This document shows positions 55,049 to 64,000 of a stretch of 64,000 nt of DNA, piece by piece. Under the pieces are notes generated by a model. The model was not told the DNA's origin, did no database searches, and worked only from the letters and a program-made list of their open reading frames with translations. Origin of the DNA: Rhynchopus sp. YZ270_cl-10 (taxonomy: Eukaryota > Euglenozoa > Diplonemea > Diplonemida > Diplonemidae); assembly GCA_964035575.1 (NCBI GenBank), contig OZ037889.1, positions 1,178,001 through 1,242,000 of the forward strand, read 5' to 3'. The translations under genes were made by a program, and so were the position numbers. The first letter of the stretch is position 1. Every line of letters starts with the position of its first letter.

Positions 55049-58000
55049 ATATATATATTTTTTTTTTTTGTTCCCGTAATTTTTTAGGGTTTCTTTTTCA
55101 TTGGAAAAGAAACGATTAAAAAAATAGTATTTTTAAAAATAACAGTGATGGACTTTCTGTTCTGAAACGCACCTCCTATTTATTTTATTTAGGTTGGCTA
55201 AGCGAGAGGGGCTTGGTATCATCTTATCAAACGTTTGTGCGTCTTTTTTTTTCTTCTTCTTTATTTAGTGTACCCTATTATACCTTCTATTCAGTAGAAT
55301 AGTCAGTATATGAAACAATTTTTGTCTTCTTTCTTCTTCTTTTCCCCATTTCCCCTTCGCCTTCGCAGCGTCTGCTCCTAACAGGAATAGGCATCTTACA
55401 GTTTCTTTGAATTTCCCTTCCCCTCTGGTTTTTGTATGTTCGAACCTTTTGAACAATAATTTGTGAGACTAAAAAAAAAGGGTATAATGGGTATTGTCCT
55501 GTATTATACCCCCAGTAATTAAATGCGATACATTGTAACGTTGTTAGTGCAAGAGCTGCCTGGCCGCTGCACTAAAATCAACAGATTATCAAAAAAAAAA
55601 AAGGAAAAAGAAGGACAAAATGTAGTTACACAGACACATACATTGCAGTCCTGATGCAATGTGTATGCGCGTTATTTTTTCATAAAGCGAACACCACAAG
55701 CGAGAATGTTATCAATGTAAGTAGCGTACAATAACCATTTCACCTGCTTGGGGCAAGAAGAGGGCGAGCTGTGTGCTGCTGACATTCGCAGTCACAAAAT
55801 TCCTGGTTATTTCTTCCATGGGTAAACGGCACCACAGTTGGTTAGTATACGGTACTAGATTGAGGCAACCAACGATTTTTCATTTTTCTGTTTTTTTTTG
55901 TTTTTTTTTTTGCGACCTTTGAAGGTGACTAAGCAAGTAATCTAATCAGACTAAGCAAACGCGAGGGCTTAGGTTCATCTTACAAAAAAAAAATCTTCTC
56001 TTTTCTGGTGTGGCCCAAAACCCCACTTTTGTACAAAAAAAAAAAAAGTACAAGAAGTACAAAAAGAAAAACACATTTTTTTTTTTTTTTTTTTGGGTGT
56101 TTTTCGTGAAAATTCATTTTGTGTACATTTTTTTTTTTTTGGTAGGTGGTTTTTTTTTTGTGCCTAATTTTTCCACACCCTTTCTTCGGTGACCTAAGAT
56201 GTGCAGTAGGGCGTGGGTCACCTGCCCAACTTTTTTTTCTTTTTCTAACGAATGTGATCAAGGTGACGAAGCACGAGAGGTGAGGTTCATCTTATAATCT
56301 TTTCTTTCTCTCTATTCTCTTCCTGTCTACCAGAGCTTTTTTTGTTTTTTTTTTCCTCTTTTTTTTCTTCCCCCCCTTTTAAGGGCCCCCCTTTTACTGC
56401 GACTATTCATAGAACAAAACAATTGAAAAGAGAAATATTCTGGTCATCAATCTGGTGGACCAGAATACAGTTTGACTTATGGTAGACCGAGGGTCTAGCG
56501 TACAGTTGTCATTGCTTGGACAGAAGGGGGCAGGGAGCAGTCACAGAGACGTAGTGTGGGGATGCACAGACAGCACGTATCAACAACGCGGCAGATGCAT
56601 GTGTAATCCTACATACTCTCATCATTTTTTAATTAAAAAATGAGGCAAGCCTTTTAAGGGAAAGCGGAAACCGCTTTTGCACAGGGCAAGCCATTCTCGT
56701 TCTAACGAAAAGGGAAAGTATAATCAAAATGAAGAAGAAAAAAGGGGGGGGGTGCCAGCTGGTGCTGGCTGCTGCAACATTTACCCCCCCCCAGGTGAAC
56801 CGTCACGGCTAATGTCGTTAGGTTTCACACAGCGAAAATAAACAGAGTGGAGGACTCAATTCATGAAGGTGATGCGCTACTCCTCCTCTTTTTTTTTTTT
56901 TTTTTTTTTTTGTTTTTGTTTGTTTGTTTGTTTGTTTTTTTGTGCAAACCCCCACTCCTATCGTCAATCCACCAAAACGTAAGCCACCCCGAATAAATCA
57001 GGGCGGTGCACTTATCCAGGGTTTACTTTCTGCAATATTTTCTTTTTTTTTTTCTTTTCAAAGATCAAGGGCATATTCACCTTTCCCGATTTTTTTTTGG
57101 GGGTCTTTTTTGATGCTCCCCCAGTTCCCAAAACCCAGAAACCCAAATCCTGGCGGAAACCTCTTTTTTCTTTGTTGTTTGGGGTACATTTAGTGCACCC
57201 TATTATACCTTCTATTCAGTAGAATAGTTAGTATATGAAACAGTTCTTTTCTTCTTCTATGATCTTCCTTTAGAAAGTATACTACCGACAAACTTATGAC
57301 AGGTATCGTCACACACGGTTAAAATGGTGAAGAGGAGAGGAAACCAAAAAGTGCTGCACCATGAGGGCAAACTACTTCACATCCAAAGTAAATTTTTTTT
57401 TCCAAGGGTGGTGTTCCCGAAAGGGCCCATATTGACAGGTCCTTGACATGTCCTTGACACAAGGTTTACAGGGGAAAATGACACACACACCCCCCCTATA
57501 TTGACATGTCCTTGACATGTCGTTGACATGTCCCCGACAGCAGATCGGTAACACCAAAGGGGTTTTCTAAGTAGCGCCCGCATACGGGGCGCCGTTGATT
57601 TTAACACAACCACAAAGTACACTGTCACGAGCGGGCTGTTGTATTTCAAGTCAAGTTTTTTTTCTCTCTTTTGATTTTTTTTTAGATTGTGCATTGAAGC
57701 ACATTTTCATTTCCCAAAGTTTTTTTTTTCTCTTTGTTTCAACAACTTTCAGGATTTCTTCTTTCCACCATTTTTTTTCTCTCGTTTTTTTCTCTTTTTA
57801 TTTGGCTGAAAGGACAAAAAAAAATGCAAAAAAAAAAAGCATAGGTGAAGCATGATAGCTTACACTATACCAACAGATTATGTCAAAAGCATCTCAATAA
57901 ACTAGCAACCTGTATTTCTCCATTCAAGATGACCAAGCACAAAGGGGCTTGGGTTCATCTTATTATACTTTTCTTTGAGATTTTGTGTGCATGAGAGGCA

Positions 58001-58308
58001 CATGCGTCTTACAAGTTTTCTTTCTCTTCTTCCTTTTCTTTCTCTCTACGCCACATATAAATAAAACGACACTTATTTAGTCGGAAAAGAATGTCTTCTC
58101 GGGGGCGACACTGTGTTAGCTTGATTGGTAGGATTGTCGAAACAAAACAATTTTGTTTTAGTGGAGCACCTCATCGGGTGTACACACCAACCCACTACAA
58201 AGTTTTTCACATAAAAGACACGGTGTAGTAAATGCCTTTGACTTTGCGGTTTGGCTTGGTTTCACCGTTGGCTTGCAACAGTGGCACCACAATCTAAGTC
58301 ATTTGCTT
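55049..58308. repeat. Gene-free stretch with repeats
   Basis: It holds ACGAGAGG-type hairpins at 55191-55230, 55922-55984, 56260-56296 and 57925-57965; CTATTCAGTAGAATAG elements at 55266-55318 and 57183-57243 (near-identical over 50 bases, with TTAGTGCACCCTATTATACC); small hairpins TTAGTGCA/TGCACTAA (55542-55577) and CATACATTGCA/TGCAATGTGTATG (55634-55667); a TGGTGTTCCCG...CGGTAACACCA foldback with GACATGTC repeats at 57409-57556; a TGTCACGAGCGGGCTGTTGTA hairpin at 57616-57652; and an A-tailed repeat relic at 58159-58212. No gene supported. Confidence 0.55.
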
Positions 58309-58487
58309 TACTATTGTGCAGGTTGTAGTTATATCCCTACAACCGATTCGCTCTTTGGGAAACAAATAAGGCATGGTACGTGTCCGCTCGAGGCGCGAAG
58401 TCTGTTGTGCTCATGTCCTCATTAAGTAGCACTCCTTCGGGTTGCGGTCTTTGTGAGGCGTGTGTACTATTGTGCAGGTTGTAGTTA
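58309..58487. repeat. 156-bp-spaced duplication containing an empty and a filled transposon site
   Basis: TACTATTGTGCAGGTTGTAG starts at 58309 and again at 58465. The first copy continues TTATATCCCTACAACCGATT and the second is interrupted by the element at 58488-59791 and resumes as TATATCACTACAACCGATT at 59792. Confidence 0.8.
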
Positions 58488-59791
58488 CCGTAATTGTAAA
58501 AATATTGGGACGTAAAAAAGTTGAAACGTAAAAATGTTGGGCCGTAAAAATGTTGGGACAGCTGGGCGAAAAATTCCCGTCCCAACATTTTTACGGCCCA
58601 ACATATTTCATCCAAAATCTGCCCAGCCGTATAGAAAAGCCCGATTTTGGTCTGGTTTTTAAGTGATCCATTTTTCGCTAAAAAAATTGTCCGACCCCGG
58701 AATTTTTTCAGATCGCTCCGGAAATTCATACAAGCGCATTTTCGGGGGAAAAAATTACACCCTCGGTGTCGCAAACGCTTGCGGCCGTGGCCGCAAGCAT
58801 CCTAGAAATTTTGAGCCCATTTTTTTTTTTTTTCAATTTTTATTTCTTTTGAAAGATCGGGTGTAAAAGCGTTCAATTCCGGGGTCGGACGATTTTTTTT
58901 ACGCACCTGTGGTATTCTGAAGAAAAATCGTGAGGGGGGTGGTTTTCAGTAGGTTCCTTAAGGTTTCCCTTACCACACCCATTTCCTTAAGGATTTCCCG
59001 GGTTTTCCTTCTAATGACCAAGATGTTTCACCTTGACGCAACTTCAAGAAAGTTTTCGATTTTTTTTTCTTTGGAACGAGGGTTCATAATATCATTCAAA
59101 TAACGCCGGTTTCGTCTCGCGAAAATTTTTTGAGTGTCACTAGTATTTTGTGTGGAACTCGGCCCGTTTTGCTAAGCAATTTGCCTTGTATTAGTACCTA
59201 AAGCCATGGTCTGGTTTTTATGTAACTTTAACTCCACTAAAGTTTTCGATTTTTTTTTTATTTTATTGGGCGGAGTCCGGAAATGCATACAAGCTAAATT
59301 TTTTGGGCGTTTGTTGACACTTTATTTCTTGAGTCACCGATAAGAAAACGAGAAAAAACTGACATGGCCATTTCAGAAAAAATATTTTTTTTATTTTTTT
59401 GAGATTTTTATTTCTTTTGAAAGCGCGGTTTCGAAACGTTCAATTCCGGTGTCGGACGATAAAAAATATGCATCTCACATTTCTGAGTGAAAAATATGAA
59501 AAAGTATACGGCTAGCGAGATTTTGGATGATTTACGTTCGGGAATTTTTACGTAGATTTTGTTAGGGAAGATTTGTCTTAGCTAGCAAAAAAAAAATTTT
59601 TTTTTTTTCGATTACCTAGCGAGTAGGCGGGTTGAACGTCACTGGCACGTGTCAAAGTTTTCAAGAGGGCGTGGGAAAAAAACGCTGAGACAAATAGGCT
59701 CAAGCCAAAGTAGCCCAAAAAATGTTGGGCCGAGCGAGCCTTTTTTGGGCTGTCCCAACATTTTTACGGCCCAACATTTTTACAATTACGG
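58488..59791. mobile_element. 1,304-bp TA-target element with GTAAAAATGTTGGG repeats
   Basis: CCGTAATTGTAAAAAT and its inverse end the element, with TA duplicated (58486-58487, 59792-59793), proven by the intact site at 58309. A 16-base unit GTAAAAATGTTGGGNC is repeated four times at the left and twice at the right. The interior has GTCCGACCCCGG and two TTTTTATTTCTTTTGAAAG...TTCAATTCCGG units but no transposase. Tc1/mariner-type target; non-autonomous. Confidence 0.82.
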
Positions 59792-60420
59792 TATATCACT
59801 ACAACCGATTCGCTCTTTGGGAAACAAATAAGGCATGGCGCATCCAGCAAAAAACAACAGCAAAACAAACCACAATTAGTGAAAGTTCCTCCGCAGGGGG
59901 GGGAGGTGTCGTTCGCTGATACAACCAAAGTTTTCAAATAAAAAAAAACTCACTCAGCCTGCGTTGGAAGCGGCGTTTGCAACACGCGTTTGAAAGATGT
60001 TATTTGTGCACTCGAGATGCATTTACTCTTAGGGTCTTTCTGAAGACATGTGCACGAAATTCATCGTTTCAATTTTTTCTTTCTCTTTCTCATTCCCCAG
60101 ACTAGACGAGGTACTGCAGAGCCCACCTCAGGGGCACATGAAGGATGTGCTGTCCATCTTCATGATATTGCAGTGTTACAGTCGTGGGAGGTGATCTCTT
60201 TCAAAGTTTATCAACGTTTTTTTTCTCTCTCTTTTTTTTTTTTCCAAATCTCACCGTTCTCTATCTTAACGATGTGTGTGTATGCGAAGGCACATTCATT
60301 TTTTGCAACCTTTTTTTCTTCGTTTTCTTACCTATGCTATCAATTTATTGAATGCATAGGTTGAAATGCCCTTTTTTCCCCAAAGGGAGGGGAAGTCGCG
60401 GGGATATCCTGTCCCGTTTA

Positions 60421-60456
<36 letters not shown>

Positions 60457-60518
60457 AGTATAGTGGAGCACACTCTAGGGTGGCTACACTAATACAATCA
60501 AGTTTTCAAAAAAAAACC
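60457..60518 (+). repeat. GTGGAG/CTACAC A-tailed repeat, CACACTCTAGGGTGG subtype
   Basis: Preceded by the longest A-run of the window and followed by AAAAAAAAACC. Core as in 15424-15482 with CAATCAAG in the tail. Confidence 0.78.
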
Positions 60519-60955
60519 CCCCTCCTTTCACACTTGGTCAGCTCAGAGTAACTAATGTAATCTCTGTCATACTTTTAAGGAGTAAGGTGTGCCGTCTGTA
60601 CCTAATGGCGTCTTGCACAAAAGGAAAACCAAGAGCCAATTTTATATTTCCCGGTGCATCCGCTGATGAACCATCTTTTCAAGTTTTTTTTTTTTTTTGT
60701 TTTGATTTCTTTATTTCAACGTTATTCTTTCCTTTTTTTAGCTTTTCTTCGTTTTCTTATGTTAGGATGATCAACACCATTTTTAGATTTATCTGATTTT
60801 TTTCTTTTCAAGATGAGCACAAGAGAGATGCTTGAGGTTCATCTTATAAAACTCTTTTTTTTTTCTCTTTCTGAAGATGTGTGCGCACATTTCCTGATGC
60901 GCATTCCTCTTTGACTTCTTTTTCTAGCGTGTTCCAGCGCGATAACGATTGTGGT

Positions 60956-60995
60956 AAAGATGTGTATGCACGAGAGGCACATTTCATCTTTCAAG
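60956..60995 (+). repeat. ACGAGAGG stem-loop repeat (AAAGATGTG type), best copy
   Basis: AAAGATGTGTATGC-ACGAGAG-GCACATTTCATCTTT followed by CAAG and a pyrimidine tract. AAAGATG pairs exactly with CATCTTT, and GTGTATGC pairs imperfectly with GCACAT, around the ACGAGAG loop. Confidence 0.75.
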
Positions 60996-61072
60996 TTTTT
61001 TCTTTTTCTTCTTTTTGCCCAGCGGAATCACCCGCAATATAGATGCTAGTATTCGCGCTGCAATAACAAAAA

Positions 61073-61129
61073 GTATGGAGCACACTCTAGGGTGGCTACA
61101 CTAATACAACCAAGTTTTCAACAAAAAAC
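61073..61129 (+). repeat. GTGGAG/CTACAC A-tailed repeat lacking its first stem bases
   Basis: ATGGAGCACACTCTAGGGTG, GCTACACTAATACAACCAAG, TTTTC. It sits directly upstream of a copy of the second A-tailed family. Confidence 0.72.
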
Positions 61130-61152
61130 TTTTCAGTGAATTTTTTTTGGAC

Positions 61153-61217
61153 AGTGGAGATTATGCACAACTGTGGCAACACAACCGAGGCAACTACACT
61201 ACTCCAACAATTTATCG
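61153..61217 (+). repeat. GTGGAG...CAACCGAGGCAACTACAC A-tailed repeat
   Basis: AGTGGAGATTATGCACAACT, GTGGCAACACAACCGAGGCA, ACTACACTACTCCAACAATT. Two extra bases in the 5' arm; otherwise as 32471-32533. Confidence 0.75.
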
Positions 61218-64000
61218 CAAACAAAAAAAAGAATAAAAATAATGCAGTGCCATACGGAGAAAGCTTTTGTCGCTCACGACCCGACTAAGTCGGAGGTTGC
61301 TGGAAAAAAAAAAACTTTCTTTCTATTTTGAGATCTGTGAAGCGGGGGGGAGCACATTTCGTCGTTTCAGTTCTTCTTTCAGTTTCCCCCTATTTTTCCC
61401 ACACCACCTACAAGAAATTGCATTCTTTTTTGCTCGGATCGTCCTTTGCTTAAGGTTGCATTTCTTGTTATTGTTATATTTTTCTGCAGTTCACGTCCGC
61501 AGGTTGGGCTGCGGAAGGGTTAAAAACAAAGCAAAATAAACAAAACAACACACCTCTATTTCTCTCCCATTTGCGAAAGCTTTTTTTTTTTTTTTTTTTT
61601 TTTTTGTTTTTTTGTAGGTGAAGTAAGCTAAGTTTGTTCACCTTTCCCAAATTTTTCTCTCTCTTTCTTTCCTTTTTTTTTTCCCTCTTCAAATTTTTCT
61701 TTCCCACCATTTGAAAGGTCCGAGAATGCCCCCTTTTTTTCAGTTGATGCTTCAATTTATCAAACTGAAGGGTGGCAGAGGGAACACACCTTTTTTGCAA
61801 TCCAAACAAAAACAAAACAAAACAGAAAACAAAAGTAACGAAAACTTTACAAAATACCCAATCCCCTTTTCCCCACAATGGTGCTTTCGGAAATGGGTCA
61901 AAGACCTGTCAGCGACCTGTCAATATCGACCCCCACTCGGGAGCACCACACAAAGTGACTAAACACGAAAGGCTTAGCTTCATCTCTTCCCCATAGATAC
62001 GAACCTAAGATTTTTTGTGTGACCACTTTCAAATGACGAAGTGATTCAAAAAAATATTGGTCCAGAGCATCTTGGACATCTTGGACTGAGGTACATGGGA
62101 CATTTGAAAATCATTTTTGCACACGCTTTTCAAAAAAAACACGGTGTGTAAAGCCATCACTCAGATGATACTTGGGTTTCTTTTTCTTTGTGATGTTTTA
62201 TGTTTTTTTTTTTGTGGTCCATGACTCAACATTTTTATTGATCCCTCCTCTTATGCTATCAATTTATTGATTGCATAGGTTGCAATACTTTTTTCCTTTT
62301 TCTTTTTCTTTTTGTGATGTCATGTTTTATGTTTTTTTTTTGTGGTCCATGACTTTTTGCGTGCGAATTGTAATGCGTTTGCGTGTGGCCTCCCTCCTTC
62401 CCACTCGCCACCCCATTTTTTATAAAGTGTGCACCATCAGCTAAATTTGACAGTGAATGAGAAAGAGGATAAGTCGTCATCTCACACAAAGTAACGCGCC
62501 TCCTCTCCAACCCCACGTCTACAAAATCATCAAGCAAAATTAAAGCACAGCGCACTTTCAAAACAAAACAAAAATATTTTCAAACACCCCATTTTTATAA
62601 AGTGTGTACCGTTAGCTTTTTTTAGCTCTCCAGGGTTATTCAGGTAATATCCACTGGGTCTTTTTGATCGTCATTTTTTTTTATTTTTTTGCAGCGAGAT
62701 CAGAAATTTCACTCTGAATTCATTAAAAGAAATATTCGAAGGGAAAGTCCGAGTGGAATAAAAATTATCAACCCAGGTTACCTTTTAGGGGGAAGGGGGG
62801 GTTTTGGACCGCACTGTGCGGCATTTTTCTTTTTCTGTAACATTTTTGTTGATCCCTACACCTATGCATTCAATATTGAATGCATATGTTGAAGTACTTT
62901 TTCTGTACAGGGTTCCAACAAACGCAGCGGGGGGGTGGGGGTAATTACTAAGTCATATTTTCTTTTTCTTTTCTTTTTAGATTCTTTTTTTTTCTCTTTT
63001 TAAAGGTATTTTCTAACACGGTTGGTTACCAAACGCACCCCCCCCTCCTCCTCTTCTTCTCTCTTTTACCAACGTTTTTCTTTTCTGTTTTCGATATATT
63101 TTGCCGATGGATAACTCCATCTTTCTTTTTTACAGAATTTCTTTTGTTCATTTTTTTTTTTTTTGTGTAAACTATTACTGGGTGATTCAGATTGTTGTTA
63201 TAGTAACCTGGGGGTGTCTCCGAAAAAAGCGAATTTTATTTTTTAGTAACAAACAGTTTTCCGGTTTTGTTACCTGGCATCTTCTTCCTCCGGATTTTTA
63301 TATTTTTTATTTTTACAAATAACAGTAACAGTTACCTGGACCTTCTTATAAAATGGCGCCGCAGGCGAAAAAAAATCAGAGTACGGTGTAAAAATATAGC
63401 TTTCACACTACGGAGTCACTCAACGAACGCGGAGCAAAAATGAAAAATGGCGCCGCAGGCAAAGGATTTTATGGTGCGATCAGTTACCCAGGGCCATCCC
63501 GTGGTTCAACTACGGTTCTACCACCGGAAATTTTTTTGACCCTCACCACCATCATCACACGTCAGGCGAGAGGTGATGTTTTTTTTTCCAATTTTTATTT
63601 TACAGTTTTCTGGGTTTGTTACCTGGGCCAGATACATTTTTATTTTAATTTTACAAAATAATTATTTTGTTACCAAATGGTTGTTACCTGGGGGAAATTT
63701 TTGGGGGTAAAATAATTATTTATGGTGCTTCCCGGGGGGTATGCATTTCACAAATTTTCACAAAATGTGACAAGTTTTCACAAGTTTTCACAACACGAAA
63801 ACCGCTATAAAATTGTGAAGGCTGGTGAAAAATGGTGAAAAATTGTGAAAAATTGTGAAAAGTTGTGAAAAGTTGTGAATTGATTTTTTTTTTGGGGGGG
63901 GGGGTTTTTTTGGGTTGGGTGGTGACCCACCCATTGAGGGGCATGCTGGGATTCACAAGATAGAACGTGATGTGGTGTACCTGTGTACCTGTGTACTGTG

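Larger units (their letters stand above)
59840..64000. repeat. Gene-free right end dense in short repeats
   Basis: It holds GATGTGTGTGTATGCGAAGGCAC and related hairpins (59995, 60266, 60810, 60872); CTATGC...ATCAAT hairpins at 60338-60372, 62238-62283 and 62850-62895; a 34-base A-run at 60421-60454; a TGGTGCTTTCGG/CGGGAGCACCA foldback at 61879-61941; a degraded ACTAAACACGAAAGGCTTAG at 61953-61988; A-rich TTTTCAAACACCCC repeat at 62520-62590; the 281-470 relative at 62640-62815; an inverted CCTGCGGCGCC repeat at 63350-63470; a TTTTCACAA/TTGTGAAAA foldback at 63722-63880; and TGTGTAC units at the edge. Confidence 0.55.

Noticed and set aside
4845-64000. CRISPR array, tRNA or rRNA genes
   Set aside because: Direct repeats here are either contiguous or dispersed, with no regular spacers. 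The A-box-like TGGCTAAGCGAGAGG and B-box-like GGTTCATCTT words of the hairpin repeats are too close together for a tRNA, and no cloverleaf was found.

Overview
This window is nuclear DNA of a eukaryote, most likely a unicellular one. I cannot name the lineage. It has protein genes with GT-AG-like splice sites, a glutamine-rich RNA-binding protein, a damaged APE-type LINE and many inverted-repeat transposons. Hundreds of long poly-A and poly-T runs fill the non-coding DNA. Real coding stretches stand out because they are GC-richer than the AT-rich, homopolymer-studded surroundings. No tRNA, rRNA, CRISPR array or virus-like element was recognised.

Layout: 1-180 is the start of a gene running off the left edge on the minus strand. 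About 1000-1840 holds pieces of a spliced minus-strand gene. From 2196 to 4802, divergent from it, lies the one long intact gene, an 868-residue poly-Q protein with a quasi-RRM domain between two helical motifs like the C-terminal tail of cysteinyl-tRNA synthetase. The remaining 59 kb has only one other plausible small gene (39871-40254, 127 residues) and one captured gene fragment (53895-54775). Everything else is mobile or repetitive DNA.

The larger mobile DNA can be dissected from target-site duplications. Five hAT-like elements with CAG ends carry exact 8-bp duplications (13964-15399, 21474-26614, 24952-25714, 44355-46374, 44997-46131). One holds a 4,040-bp element (22129-26168) flanked by GTAC, which itself contains a LINE fossil and another hAT copy. 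The related copy at 44997-46131 preserves the matching empty site. Two nearly identical inverted-repeat elements (26769-28180 and 52653-55044) carry different cargo at the same internal point. Two further elements have 6-bp duplications (14065-14771, 33347-34441), and several short elements sit on TA targets. A 1.3-kb array of five 261/267-bp units lies at 46676-47998.

Between these, the window is strewn with short (35-110 base) stem-loop motifs. One set is followed by pyrimidine tracts and has a fixed loop close to ACGAGAGG under stems of different sequence that stay paired. A second set shares the stem GTGGAG/CTACAC and ends in poly-A. A third ends in a conserved TGATTGTCGA box. Almost every copy I found points along the plus strand. 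This co-oriented, structure-conserving repeat system is the least expected feature of the window.
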